Origin: COMBO-56-21 sp963705355
GTDB taxonomy: Archaea; Thermoplasmatota; Thermoplasmata; UBA10834
Length of the DNA stretch: 64,000 nt
Direction of reading: 5' to 3'
Assembly: GCA_963705355.1 (NCBI GenBank)
Contig: OY970070.1
Span: forward strand, 434,001-498,000
The position numbers and the translations under genes were made by a program. The notes beneath the pieces are model-generated. The model saw only the letters and a list, made by a program, of their open reading frames with translations, did no database searches and was not told the DNA's origin. This document shows positions 1-9,034 of the stretch, piece after piece. Numbering within the stretch: position 1 is the stretch's first letter; every line of letters begins with the position of its first letter.

Positions 1-685
1 AATCGAGGAACTTCTTCCCGTCCTTTATCCCCTCGATGTACATCGCTATGACTTTGGTCGATGGGTCGTGGCCCAGGTAGTCGATGAGATCAGCGTCGTC
101 CACGTCCGCCTTGTTCCCAACGCTGATTACCCTCGAGAGACCGATGTGCTCGCCGTTGGCATAGTAGATCATGCTTATGCAGAGCGCCCCGCTCTGGCTG
201 ATGAGAGCTATCTCGCCAGGCCTGGGCATCCCGAAAACGAACGCCGCATCCAGGTTGTCGATTGGGTCCTTGTACCCGAGAGTGTTCGGGCCGATGAGCC
301 TTATGCCTCCCTTCCGCGCGATCTGGAGGACCTCGTCCTCGAGCTGTTTCCCCTTGTCGCCCGTTTCTCCGAACCCGGAAGAGATCACGATGGCGCCTTT
401 CACCTTCTTCTTCGCGCACTCCGTCATCACCTTCGGGACGAACTCCGCAGGCACCGCAATGATCGCGAGGTCGATGTCGTCTTTCACCGCGAGCACGCTG
501 GGCTGCGTCTTGAGGCCCATGATCAGTGGAGCCTCGGGGTTGATGGGGTAGACCTTTCCAGTATAGCCCTGAACGAGTATGTTCTGAAGAATCTCGTAAC
601 CTATCTTCATCGGGCTTCTGGAGGCACCGATGACGGCGATTGACTTGGGCGAGAATATGGGTCTTAGGTCTTCAACAGTTCCCAT
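1..685 (-). CDS. acdA: Acyl-CoA synthetase (ADP-forming), alpha/CoA-binding part; 3' end outside window
   Basis: The reverse strand reads open from an ATG at 685 to the window edge, about 228 codons with no stop, so the gene is partial. The N-terminus has a Rossmann-type CoA-binding domain (SIAVIGASRSP near residue 15), then a segment with GPNTLG and LISQSGA, as in the ligase-CoA domain of succinyl-CoA synthetase-like proteins. This matches the alpha part of archaeal ADP-forming acetyl/acyl-CoA synthetase, which makes ATP from acyl-CoA during fermentation of sugars or amino acids. The phosphorylated His segment lies further downstream and is not visible. Whether the beta (ATP-grasp) part is fused cannot be seen. 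The family call is firm; substrate is unknown. Confidence 0.9.
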   Translation of the reverse strand, partial: MGTVEDLRPIFSPKSIAVIGASRSPMKIGYEILQNILVQGYTGKVYPINPEAPLIMGLKTQPSVLAVKDDIDLAIIAVPAEFVPKVMTECAKKKVKGAIVISSGFGETGDKGKQLEDEVLQIARKGGIRLIGPNTLGYKDPIDNLDAAFVFGMPRPGEIALISQSGALCISMIYYANGEHIGLSRVISVGNKADVDDADLIDYLGHDPSTKVIAMYIEGIKDGKKFLD

Positions 686-854
686 AGATCGTTCACTCGC
701 GCTCGGAAAAGAGTTCTGTCCTCGCTTAATGCTTTCCACGGAACATGGTCTCATGTCGAGAACACTCACGTGAAATCATCCTTTCGTTCACGGTCCTACT
801 GCTGCTAGTCGATGCGCCTGGCCATCAAGACCTCTTCAAGTTGTTCAGAAACGA

Positions 855-863
855 TTAATATAA
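855..863 (+). promoter_or_regulatory. TATA box for the fbp-tpiA operon
   Basis: The sequence TTAATATAA lies about 65 nt upstream of the fbp ATG, in the intergenic region diverging from the acyl-CoA synthetase gene. It fits the archaeal TATA consensus; transcription would start near 885-890. Position and match only. Confidence 0.5.
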
Positions 864-926
864 GCCAAGAGTCTTATCGGCCGTACTCAGGCCCGTTTCG
901 ATTAAACGCAAGCGGAGGAAACTCAA

Positions 927-2060
927 ATGCCAGAAAAGGTGACAGTGTCACTGATCAAGGCCGATGTTGGATCGATCGCGGGGCACTCAAGGCCTCATCC
1001 GAGGATGCTGGAGATCGCGTCCGATACGATGGGGAAGGCCGTCAGAGATGGCCTTCTGAACGATTACTACGTCACCAGATGCGGCGACGACATACAGCTT
1101 CTCATGACTCACAGGAAGGGTGAGAACAACCGCGAGATTCACGAACTCGCCTGGAACGCATTCATGGCCGCTGCGAACGAGGCAAAGAAGATGCACCTGT
1201 ACGCTGCGGGGCAAGACCTTCTGTCGGATGCCTTCTCAGGGAACGTCCGGGGACAGGGCCCTGGCGCTGCGGAGATGGAGTTCGAGGAGAGAGTCACTGA
1301 GCCGATGCTGGTCTTTATGGCTGACAAGTGCGGTCCTGCCGCCTATTCGTTGCCAATATCGAAGATCTTCATGGATCCGTTCACGACGACCGGGCTCGTG
1401 ATTGATCCAAGGGCGCACCTCGGATATGACCTCGAGATCGTGGACGTCGTCGACCACAAGAAGGTGCTCATGAGTTCGCCAGCTGAACTGTACGACATCC
1501 TGGCCCTGCTCGGCGACACCACCAGATACGCCGTCAAAAGAGTGCTCCATCGCTCCATCGGCATTGCAGCGGTCGTCTCGACGGAGAAGCTGAACATGCT
1601 TGCTGGGAAGTATGTGGGCAAGGACGACCCCGTGATGCTGGTCAGGTGTCAGTCTGGCCTGCCGGCAGTGGGAGAAGTCCTGCAGCCGTTCGCCTTCCCG
1701 CAGCTGGTCGCTGGCTGGATGCGTGGTTCCCACTACGGCGCGTGGTATCCCTGTGCGGTCGACCAATCCGATCCGTCTTACTATGACGGCCCTCCAAGGG
1801 TGTGCTCGCTCGGAATCCAGATAACGAACGGCAAGATACAGGGTTCGGAAGCGCCTGGGTCGAAGCCGGGAGACCACAAGCCGATCGATTACTTCTCCGG
1901 CAGGGAGTGGGATTACGTCCGGAACAAGGCCATGGAGATCTCTATCTACATGAGAGGTCACGGTCCGTTCATGCCTGGAATCGTCGCCCCTGAGGAGCTG
2001 GAATACACAACCCGTCCGGACATACTGAAGAAGCTAGAGCCGAGGATGCAGCCTCTGTGA
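927..2060 (+). CDS. fbp: Fructose-1,6-bisphosphate aldolase/phosphatase
   Basis: A 377-residue protein of the archaeal bifunctional FBP aldolase/phosphatase (class V FBPase) family, full length for the family. It condenses dihydroxyacetone phosphate with glyceraldehyde-3-phosphate and dephosphorylates the product to fructose-6-phosphate, making gluconeogenesis one-way. Visible hallmarks are the N-terminal TVSLIKADVG with GHS shortly after (metal and substrate binding), RCQSGLPAVGEVLQPFAFP and GWMRGSHYG in the C-terminal half, and the Tyr/Lys-containing YAVKRVL segment. The ATG follows GGAGGAAA. tpiA begins 7 nt after its stop, so the triose supplier and consumer are co-transcribed. Identification is confident. 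Confidence 0.97.
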   Translation: MPEKVTVSLIKADVGSIAGHSRPHPRMLEIASDTMGKAVRDGLLNDYYVTRCGDDIQLLMTHRKGENNREIHELAWNAFMAAANEAKKMHLYAAGQDLLSDAFSGNVRGQGPGAAEMEFEERVTEPMLVFMADKCGPAAYSLPISKIFMDPFTTTGLVIDPRAHLGYDLEIVDVVDHKKVLMSSPAELYDILALLGDTTRYAVKRVLHRSIGIAAVVSTEKLNMLAGKYVGKDDPVMLVRCQSGLPAVGEVLQPFAFPQLVAGWMRGSHYGAWYPCAVDQSDPSYYDGPPRVCSLGIQITNGKIQGSEAPGSKPGDHKPIDYFSGREWDYVRNKAMEISIYMRGHGPFMPGIVAPEELEYTTRPDILKKLEPRMQPL

Positions 2061-2067
2061 TGAGGTC

Positions 2068-2751
2068 GTGAATTTGCACATCCGGAAACCCGCGATCGTG
2101 GTCAACTTCAAGACATATCTGGAAGCGAGCGGCCCGAATGCGCTCGCGCTTGCGAAGCTGTGCGCCCAGGTCTCGTCGGAAACGGGGGCATCGATCGTCG
2201 TGGCTCCTCCCATGTTCGACCTGGCAATCGTTGCGTCGTCTGTGAAGATACCTGTCTTCGCTCAACATCTCGACAGCGTGGCGTCGGGGAGTTCGACCGG
2301 GCACGTCACAGTTGAGAATGCGAAGGCTTCAGGCGCTGCTGGCACCCTCGTGAACCATTCGGAAAGAAGGATCAAGATAGCCGAGATCCACGACACCATC
2401 GACAGGTCTCGGGCAGCTGGCCTTGCGACAATAGTGTGCACGAACAACCTCGCGGTGAGCAGGGCGTGCGCCGCGATGGAGCCAGACTTCGTCGCAATCG
2501 AACCACCTGAGCTGATTGGTGGTGACGTGTCCGTCACAACAGCGAACCCGATGATAGTCGCCGACACGGTGCGGGCGATAAGAGGGATCAGCAGGAACGT
2601 TGGCGTGCTCTGTGGTGCCGGGGTGAAGAATGGTCGCGATGTTGCGAAGGCTATTGAGCTGGGGACTGACGGCGTGCTTCTGGCAAGCGGAATCGTCAAA
2701 GCCAAGGACCGGAAGGCCGTCCTGCTGGATTTGGTCTCCGGATTCCGCTGA
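2068..2751 (+). CDS. tpiA: Triosephosphate isomerase, archaeal type
   Basis: A 227-residue archaeal TIM, shorter than the roughly 250-residue bacterial form as usual. It interconverts glyceraldehyde-3-phosphate and dihydroxyacetone phosphate. Catalytic residues are recognisable: Lys in NFKTY, His in NHSERR and Glu in VAIEPPELIGG; the phosphate-binding CGAGV and GVLLASG loops are near the C-terminus. The start is GTG, 7 nt after the fbp stop, because the TIM N-terminus (IVVNFKTY) begins about ten residues later and no ATG suits it. Translational coupling with fbp is likely. Confidence 0.95.
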   Translation: MNLHIRKPAIVVNFKTYLEASGPNALALAKLCAQVSSETGASIVVAPPMFDLAIVASSVKIPVFAQHLDSVASGSSTGHVTVENAKASGAAGTLVNHSERRIKIAEIHDTIDRSRAAGLATIVCTNNLAVSRACAAMEPDFVAIEPPELIGGDVSVTTANPMIVADTVRAIRGISRNVGVLCGAGVKNGRDVAKAIELGTDGVLLASGIVKAKDRKAVLLDLVSGFR

Positions 2752-2809
2752 CGGGGAAGTTTACTTGTAGCCCGCTCTGTTTTCTCCTCTCCGTGTTCTA
2801 GATTGGCCG

Positions 2810-4987
2810 ATGCGGCGCGGAACCGTTCTGGCGGTGTCATCGGCCTTGCTCTTCTTGTCGATCGTGTCCGCGCCGTGTCACGTTCCATCATCTCATGGGA
2901 GGGCAGATGCTCAGCCAGGAGCTCTTTCTGCGTCGGTGCTCATTTCGGAGTTCTATCCGTGCGGTCTCCTGAGCGATGAGTACGTTCGATTGAGGAGCAC
3001 GTCGCAGGTGTCGGTAAATCTCCTGAATTGGAGTCTTACTGACGGTGAAGGCGCATTGCGCTTCTGTCAGGACTCGTGGCTCAAGCCATTGGGGTCCTTG
3101 ACGGTCTCCATGAACTCCAGCTCCTACTTCTCAGCATATGGGATCTATCCCGAGATCTCGCTTGACGTCCAGAGTGCGCAGCAGAGCATTTCTCTAATGG
3201 GGGCGTGGCGGCTGGCCGATGCTGGCGACTCACTCACGCTCCTGTGCCCCAATGGTCTACCGGCGGATTTCGCCGTGTACGGCAATTGCTCTGAGTCTTC
3301 CCATGGTTGGAGTGGACCGCCTATCCCGACCCTGAAGAGAGGCGAGATTGCCAAGAGGATGTCGGTCGGATCCTTAATGCAGGACACGGACAGTCGGGCC
3401 GATTGGCTGCCCTTCAGGGAGTTCAGATACGGGTATACTGAGTTCGGGCCGTTCGAGGCGACGGTCGCGCCTGGCGCCTTGACCGCCTTCGTCAGTCCGG
3501 ATTGCTCATTGGAGACCGTGGTCGACGTGCTGGACTCGGCCAGGTCGACGATAAGGCTCTGCGCCTACGAATTCGATTCAGCATCCGTCTGCACTTCCCT
3601 GCTTCGGGCAGCGTCGAAAGGAGTGAGCGTGCGGGTGTTCCTCGACGGCGCGCCTGCCGGTGGCCTCAGCGAACGGGAGGCGGCATGCGCGTCTGTGCTC
3701 GCTGCTGGAAGGGTCAGTGTCAGCATGCTCAACGGAAACCTCAGCCAGAAGATCGTGCAGCATGTGGGGCCTTTGCACGCCAAGTATGCGGTCGTGGACT
3801 CGATGGCTTCGATCATTCTTTCGGAGAACTTCGTAGAGAGCGGTCTTTCTGTGGACAAGATCTGCGGAAACAGGGGGTGGGGAGTTCTGGTCGAGGATCC
3901 GAAGGTCGCTCAGTATCTCGAGAGGCTTTTCGATTCAGATTCGCGATCGACTCGAGGCGACGTGCTGGACTGGAAAACGAGTGGCCGTTTTAACCCAAAT
4001 GCGGACCTGCCAAAGACCCCTGAGGCAAATCACACCAGGGGCATGCTGAACCCCTTTCACTCCACACGCGAGTCTCGGGTGAGACTCGTCCCGTCGCCCG
4101 ACGGCTCCTTGGTGGCCCCCTTCGCCTGCTCGATGCTCTCAGATGCCTCCTCGATCCAGACAGAGCAGTTCCAGGTCGATCTGTTCTGGGACACGAGGTG
4201 GACCGATTCTCCCTGCCTCGATCCGCTGCTGGAGTCTCTGGAGATCGCGATGGCAAGAGGCGCGAGCGTGGAAATGTTATTCGATTCCTCTTGGTTCAAC
4301 TCAGAGAAGAGTTCCGCTGCAGTCTCCTACTTGACATCAAATGCACTCAATCGCAGTTGGAACGGTCAGTTCAAATTGCTGGACACTTCGAGCCCTGTGA
4401 CGGTTCTGCACAACAAAGGCGCGATAATCGACGGAAAGCTCGTGATGATCTCCAGCAACAACTGGGGATACTCGTCCTTCGCCAAGAACAGGGAACTGGC
4501 TATTCTCCTTGAGTCGGATGAGATCGCCTCGTACTTCTCCAGGGCCTTCAGCTTCGACTGGATTCCGGACGATATCTCCCCCAACGCTTATGCTGGAGAG
4601 GATCTGACAGTCAGGCTGGGCGAGCAAGTGCGGCTGGATGCTGCGGGCTCAACTGATGACAGGGTGATTGCGCATTGGGCCTGGGATATCGACGAGGATG
4701 GGGAGGCCGAGGCTACGGGCGAGCAGGTCAAGTTCTTCGCCACGAGACCGGGTCGGATCGTGGTGTCTCTGACCGTAGAGGACGCATGGGGAAACAGAGG
4801 TTATGACACCGTCACAGTCGACATCCTTCCCTCGAGCAGCCCATCCCCCTTCGGTGGCGGCTCAAGCGAGAGGTTCGGCGTGCTTGTGTCCGTCATCGGT
4901 GCATCGGGCGGCCTGATGGTCGGAGCTCTGTTCGCCAGACGTCAGATTCGATCGTCTCGCAACCTTAATCATCCGAGACGAGATTGA
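2810..4987 (+). CDS. Secreted, membrane-anchored phospholipase D-like protein with lamin-tail and PKD domains
   Basis: A 725-residue exported protein. Order: signal peptide (about 1-35); lamin-tail-like beta domain (about 40-190); first PLD-type half with HAKYAVVD (His near 323) and a following SEN; second PLD-type half with HNKGAIID (His near 534) and SSNNW; a PKD-type Ig-like domain (about 592-672, ending VTVDI); then one TM helix (about 690-712) and a basic cytoplasmic end. Both HxKx4D active-site halves are intact, so phosphodiesterase activity on lipid or nucleic acid is plausible at the outer cell surface. Lamin-tail domains often accompany secreted nucleases, so a nuclease is as likely as a lipase. 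Substrate is unknown. The GNAT gene begins 10 nt downstream. Confidence 0.85.
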   Translation: MRRGTVLAVSSALLFLSIVSAPCHVPSSHGRADAQPGALSASVLISEFYPCGLLSDEYVRLRSTSQVSVNLLNWSLTDGEGALRFCQDSWLKPLGSLTVSMNSSSYFSAYGIYPEISLDVQSAQQSISLMGAWRLADAGDSLTLLCPNGLPADFAVYGNCSESSHGWSGPPIPTLKRGEIAKRMSVGSLMQDTDSRADWLPFREFRYGYTEFGPFEATVAPGALTAFVSPDCSLETVVDVLDSARSTIRLCAYEFDSASVCTSLLRAASKGVSVRVFLDGAPAGGLSEREAACASVLAAGRVSVSMLNGNLSQKIVQHVGPLHAKYAVVDSMASIILSENFVESGLSVDKICGNRGWGVLVEDPKVAQYLERLFDSDSRSTRGDVLDWKTSGRFNPNADLPKTPEANHTRGMLNPFHSTRESRVRLVPSPDGSLVAPFACSMLSDASSIQTEQFQVDLFWDTRWTDSPCLDPLLESLEIAMARGASVEMLFDSSWFNSEKSSAAVSYLTSNALNRSWNGQFKLLDTSSPVTVLHNKGAIIDGKLVMISSNNWGYSSFAKNRELAILLESDEIASYFSRAFSFDWIPDDISPNAYAGEDLTVRLGEQVRLDAAGSTDDRVIAHWAWDIDEDGEAEATGEQVKFFATRPGRIVVSLTVEDAWGNRGYDTVTVDILPSSSPSPFGGGSSERFGVLVSVIGASGGLMVGALFARRQIRSSRNLNHPRRD

Positions 4988-4997
4988 CACCGCCGCC

Positions 4998-5441
4998 ATG
5001 ATCGTCACTCGGCCCTTCTCCCCGACGGACATCAAGTCCATAACGAAGATCATGAAGAGGTCCTTGGGTGAGATGTACCCGCCATCACTCTATTTGACGG
5101 TGCACAATCTCTGGCGAGAAGGTTTTCTTGTCATCCAGGACGACGGCGAGATTTCCGGGTTCGTCGCGGCGGTGCCCTCCGGTCCGAAGGTCGCCAGGGT
5201 GCTCATGCTCGCAGTCCTCCCAGAGAAGAGGAAGAGGTCGCTCGGGCAGAGGCTGATGAGCGATCTCTATTCGAACTGCCTCGAGAAGGGATTCGACACT
5301 GTGATCCTCGAGGTCAGGAAGAGCAACAAGGACGCCATTGCCTTCTATGAGCGGCTCGGGTTCTCCCTCAACGGGGAGATCAAGGAGTTCTACACCAACG
5401 GCGAGGATGCATACAAGATGATGAAGATCCTGCAGACGTAG
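4998..5441 (+). CDS. GNAT-family N-acetyltransferase, RimI-like
   Basis: A 147-residue GNAT acetyltransferase. The acetyl-CoA loop is in the KRSLGQRLM segment, and the C-terminal LEVRKSNKDAIAFYERLGF is the typical RimI/Naa10-type motif with the catalytic Tyr. RimI-like proteins acetylate the alpha-amino group of proteins; a small-molecule substrate cannot be excluded. It follows the phospholipase-like gene by 10 nt, probably in one transcript, and is convergent with the LonB-like gene (9 nt apart). Confidence 0.85.
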   Translation: MIVTRPFSPTDIKSITKIMKRSLGEMYPPSLYLTVHNLWREGFLVIQDDGEISGFVAAVPSGPKVARVLMLAVLPEKRKRSLGQRLMSDLYSNCLEKGFDTVILEVRKSNKDAIAFYERLGFSLNGEIKEFYTNGEDAYKMMKILQT

Positions 5442-5450
5442 AAGAAGGGA

Positions 5451-6992
5451 TCAGCTGTAGCCGCGCTTGTCGTCGTGGACGTGGTAGTTCCAATAATGAT
5501 AGGGAGAGGATTCCTTCTCGGCCGTGCTGATATCCGAGGATATTCCGCCCATGTAGCTCCCGTACCTCTCCTTTATCTGTTCCTCGACCGGCCGCGCGCG
5601 CTTGAGCGCTTGTATGATGTGCTTCGCTTCGATGAGCTCGGCCTTGTCAATGACTGCAATATCTCCTGCGGCCCTGATCAGACCGCCGAGCTCCCTCAGC
5701 CTGAGGGTGAGCGACTTATCCTTGTTGTCGATGACCTTCGCTCTTTTCTTGGCCTCTTCGATGACGAGCGCGACTGCCTCCCTGCTCGCATGCGGGATCC
5801 TCGCGTCCATGACTATCTCCTGGGCGACGAACTGGGCGAGCTTGAGCCGGTTGTCCGCGGTGTCGGGCATGACGGTCTCGACCAGCACCTCATAGCCACC
5901 GCCGTTGATCCTCGATCTGAGAGGGGATAGTATGTGTGGCAGGTCCTGGATGTTGCATGCGCCGACGAATATGAAGTCGCATGGAACGCTCTCGACTCGC
6001 ACGCTCGCGCCCGCGCTCTGCGGGTTCTTGCCGGCTATCGGGAAGCGCTTCTCCTGCATGGCTGTCAATATGAATCTCTGGAGATGACCCAGGTGGGGAA
6101 GTTCATCGACGAAAAGCACTCCCTGGTGCGCGCTGTGGATGGCTCCCGCAACGACCCTGTCATACGGCTGGGTGCCCAGTTGCGGGTGCCCGCCGTAGGG
6201 GTCGTGCCTGACATCGCCCAGAAGCTCGACTTCGCTGGCGCCGGTAGCAAGCACGAACGGATTCCTGTCGATCGGCACTATGACTTTCTTCGGGCTCTCC
6301 TTCTCGAGCTCCCGTCTCTTCTCGAGGGCCTGCTGGTCAAGGACCTTGATCATCTCCCCTGCCCTCTCGAAAACGACGACCTCCTCCTTGCCGAATCTCT
6401 TTCTCGTCGTCGTGACGCGTTCCCTGCCTGCCATCTGGCCCATCGTGACTTCGACAAGACCGCCAAGCAGGTCTCCGAACGGATTGTTCGGAGTCGAGCG
6501 GACTTGTGCGATCTTCGCTCTCGCACATTTCGGGCAGAAGCTGTCTCTCGGTGAAGAATAGGTGCCGCAGTTCGCGCATCTGTATCCGAGGCGCTCAGCG
6601 ACGTTGACAGGAGCCTCCTTCGGATCGATGAACTCGCCCTCCGCATAGCCTTTGGATTCGAGCTCCCTCGTGACCTCGTCGATCCCTTTGACTTCGACCA
6701 GCGGTCTCTCAGGGTTCTCCGGATTGTGGACCACCCTGATCTCCTCCGTGGGCCGGCTGAGATGAAGCGACAGTGCCTGAGCTATCATCGACTTCCCAGT
6801 GCCTGGAGGTCCTACAAGGAGGAAGTGGCGTCTCTGAGATGCTGCTATTCTGGCAAGCCTCACCGCTTCGTCCTGGCCGATGACCCTTTCGAGCGGGTCA
6901 GAGGAGATCTTGATGTCCCTGGTCGTCTCCATTTCGTCCAGAAGTCCGTGGGACTTCTCTGAATGCACGTCGTCCATGGGCATTTCGGTCAC
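5451..6992 (-). CDS. LonB-like AAA+ ATPase with zinc-ribbon insertion and no protease domain
   Basis: A 513-residue AAA+ protein whose ATPase core resembles archaeal LonB: Walker A GPPGTGKS (61-68), Walker B VLFVDEL (292-298), then RFPIAGK, PCDFIFVGACN, LRSRI with a putative arginine finger (about 359-361), and a LTLRLRELGGLIRAAGDIA sensor-2 region. Archaeal LonB carries a membrane insertion between Walker A and B; here that space holds a zinc ribbon (CANC at 139-142, CPKC at 153-156). The protein ends shortly after the AAA lid, so the Ser-Lys Lon protease domain is absent. It starts 5 nt after dnaG and is surely co-transcribed. Inferred role: soluble ATP-dependent remodelling factor, partner unknown. 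Confidence 0.85.
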   Translation of the reverse strand: MTEMPMDDVHSEKSHGLLDEMETTRDIKISSDPLERVIGQDEAVRLARIAASQRRHFLLVGPPGTGKSMIAQALSLHLSRPTEEIRVVHNPENPERPLVEVKGIDEVTRELESKGYAEGEFIDPKEAPVNVAERLGYRCANCGTYSSPRDSFCPKCARAKIAQVRSTPNNPFGDLLGGLVEVTMGQMAGRERVTTTRKRFGKEEVVVFERAGEMIKVLDQQALEKRRELEKESPKKVIVPIDRNPFVLATGASEVELLGDVRHDPYGGHPQLGTQPYDRVVAGAIHSAHQGVLFVDELPHLGHLQRFILTAMQEKRFPIAGKNPQSAGASVRVESVPCDFIFVGACNIQDLPHILSPLRSRINGGGYEVLVETVMPDTADNRLKLAQFVAQEIVMDARIPHASREAVALVIEEAKKRAKVIDNKDKSLTLRLRELGGLIRAAGDIAVIDKAELIEAKHIIQALKRARPVEEQIKERYGSYMGGISSDISTAEKESSPYHYWNYHVHDDKRGYS

Positions 6993-6997
6993 GATGT

Positions 6998-8290
6998 TCA
7001 GCTGAGGTCCTCTTTCGTCAGCACCTCGACATTCGTCGGGAGCTTGGCGATGTTACCTAGTTTAACACCGACTACCGTGCTGATATTCTTTTCCACTGCG
7101 ATATCGAGCACCCTCTGCGTGATGATCCCGTCCAGGATGACTGCCGTCACGCTCTCTGAGGTCTCCTTGAGAGTATCGGCCAGCATGCTGACGTGGACTT
7201 CCTTGATAACGTTGCCGCTCGCGTTGAGCAACTTTGCCTTCGATGAGTTGCTCAGCTCGTCTAGCACGCCTTTGTATCTCATCTGCTCGGGCGAGAATCT
7301 CTTGGGGGCCTTCTCTTCGATGAGTCGGGGCTGCGGTTTCTGCTCCCTCTCCCTGACGTGTCTTCCCCTGTCCTCCTCATGCCTTTGGCGGTCGCCGCGG
7401 TCTTCCTCTCGTCTGCCCTCTTTTTGACCATTCTTTGGCGGCCCTGAGGATATATTGAGCATTTCTGCAAACTGATCGGCGGGTGCCTTGTTCCTCAGGC
7501 ACTTGACGATCTGCTTCTGAGTGAGCTCTTCGACCTCCTGTCCGGCGGGCGCCCTTGCGACAAAATCGACCTCAGCGACTTGGAGCAGCTCTCTTAGGAT
7601 CAGCTCGCCACCTCTGTCGCCGTCGACAAAGGCAGTCACGACCTTCTCCTTAGAGAGGTCAATAATGGTCTGAGGCACGTTCGTCCCTTCGACGGCTATG
7701 ACGTTCTTGATGCCGTACTTGAGGAGATTCAGAACGTCCGAGCGTCCCTCGAGCACGATGATCGCATCTGAATCCTCGATGTTCGGACCAGCTGGCAATC
7801 TCTCCTTGCCGTAATGAACGACCTCTTCGATCTGAACGGATTGTCTCACGGAGTCAGCGAGATCGACTCCGCTGACTTTCGACGCCTTGAGGAGCTCGCT
7901 GAGCAGCTGTTTCGCCCGCTCGACGATCTTGTTCCTCTTCGATACCCTCACATCCTCGATCTTCTCGATCGATATCCTTGCCTTGCAGGGGCCAACCCTG
8001 TCAATGGTCTCCAGAGATGATGCAAGGATGGCTGTCTCGACTTGGTCGAGGCTGGAAGGGACATATACGATGCCCTCCGACTTGCCCTTGCTCGAGCTCA
8101 CCTCGACCTCGATTCTTCCGATCCTGCCGCTCTTCTGAAGGTCTCTCAGGTCAAGCTCATCGCCAAGAAGGCCTTCTGTCTGTCCGAAAATCGCACCTAC
8201 AATGTCCGGCTTCTCGACTATTCCGTCGGTCGAGAGCCTTGCGGAAATCAAGTACTTCGTTGTGCTTGGATCTATGTCCATTGTCCTCAC
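6998..8290 (-). CDS. dnaG: Archaeal DnaG-type primase / exosome subunit
   Basis: A 430-residue archaeal DnaG. The central Toprim domain is clear: VLEGRSDVLNLL supplies the catalytic Glu and AFVDGDRGG the DxD metal ligands. An Arg/Glu-rich low-complexity linker (about residues 280-320) precedes the C-terminal domain. In archaea DnaG is a core-associated subunit of the RNA exosome that helps poly(A) binding; primase activity has been shown only in some species. An internal ATG three codons in (MDIDPSTTKY) is an equally plausible start. It heads the operon with the LonB-like gene. A TATA-like TATTTATC on this strand near 8520 would give a leader of about 200 nt. Confidence 0.95.
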   Translation of the reverse strand: MRTMDIDPSTTKYLISARLSTDGIVEKPDIVGAIFGQTEGLLGDELDLRDLQKSGRIGRIEVEVSSSKGKSEGIVYVPSSLDQVETAILASSLETIDRVGPCKARISIEKIEDVRVSKRNKIVERAKQLLSELLKASKVSGVDLADSVRQSVQIEEVVHYGKERLPAGPNIEDSDAIIVLEGRSDVLNLLKYGIKNVIAVEGTNVPQTIIDLSKEKVVTAFVDGDRGGELILRELLQVAEVDFVARAPAGQEVEELTQKQIVKCLRNKAPADQFAEMLNISSGPPKNGQKEGRREEDRGDRQRHEEDRGRHVREREQKPQPRLIEEKAPKRFSPEQMRYKGVLDELSNSSKAKLLNASGNVIKEVHVSMLADTLKETSESVTAVILDGIITQRVLDIAVEKNISTVVGVKLGNIAKLPTNVEVLTKEDLS

Positions 8291-8578
8291 TTCCTTTCTC
8301 GAAAAACAGCTCCGCCAACCCGCTGCTTTCGGCCTCCTGAGGCTGCCGTTTCCAGTCTCGGCCCATCTGCCGAAGGGGATTGACAGACATCTAGCTCATG
8401 AGGACCCAGCCACCGTTTTGAAGCGGTTCCGTCCCCGTTGACATTCACTTGATTATGGGATGATATGTCAGATGAAGTTTGATGCGCTGTTCTTCGGTAC
8501 TACTATTGCGCGGGTCGATAAATACTTTTCCTTGCATCCTATAATAATTATCAACCCTGTAGCCAGTATGTACGCGAG

Positions 8579-8788
8579 TTAGCCGCCGGACACCACTGAT
8601 ATCAGCTTCAGTTCATCGCCGTCGTCGAGCAGCTCATCCAACGGGAGAGGCTCGTCGTTCCTCACGGGGATCCACTGATCGGGAAATAACCCGAGCGCTC
8701 TGATGGCCTGTTCCACGGAAGCACCTTTCTCGAGACTGAGATGCTTAGTTTCTTTTTTCGTGGGGAGCAAATGGACGGTCACTTTCAT
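8579..8788 (-). CDS. Ubiquitin-like small archaeal modifier / MoaD-ThiS family protein
   Basis: A 69-residue beta-grasp protein ending in Gly-Gly, the hallmark of MoaD, ThiS and SAMP proteins. The C-terminus is adenylated by an E1-like enzyme and carries sulfur for molybdopterin, thiamine or tRNA thiolation, or is conjugated to lysines. The features seen are the N-terminal beta strand (VTVHLLP), the mid-helix (VEQAIRAL) and the DELKLISVVSGG tail. No cofactor-biosynthesis gene is adjacent, so a SAMP-like or tRNA-thiolation role is favoured over molybdopterin, as inference only. It is monocistronic. Confidence 0.88.
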   Translation of the reverse strand: MKVTVHLLPTKKETKHLSLEKGASVEQAIRALGLFPDQWIPVRNDEPLPLDELLDDGDELKLISVVSGG

Positions 8789-8947
8789 CGATTGATCGTC
8801 CGTTCGAATGTGGTCTTTCGTATTTACTCTTTCTTTCTACTATTCCACGGTATCTGAGACGCGTTTTGCCACTCTCCAATGCTGGCAGACTTCATTGAAA
8901 ACGACAAATACTTGTCCGATAATGCATGAGGGATAGTCCAGCACACT

Positions 8948-9034
8948 GCCGAGGTAGCTAAGCCCGGTTTAAGGCGGTAGCCTCGAGAGCTACTGGTGCT
9001 TATCACCACGGGAGTTCAAATCTCCCCCTCGGCG
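8948..9034 (+). tRNA. tRNA-Ser (anticodon CGA)
   Basis: The acceptor GCCGAGG (8948-8954) pairs with CCTCGGC (9027-9033), with discriminator G at 9034. The anticodon stem GTAGC/GCTAC encloses loop CTCGAGA, giving anticodon CGA (decodes UCG). A long variable arm (TGGTG...CACCA) and T arm GGGAG/CTCCC with TTCAAAT confirm a class II serine tRNA. CCA is not encoded and no intron is visible. Confidence 0.97.
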
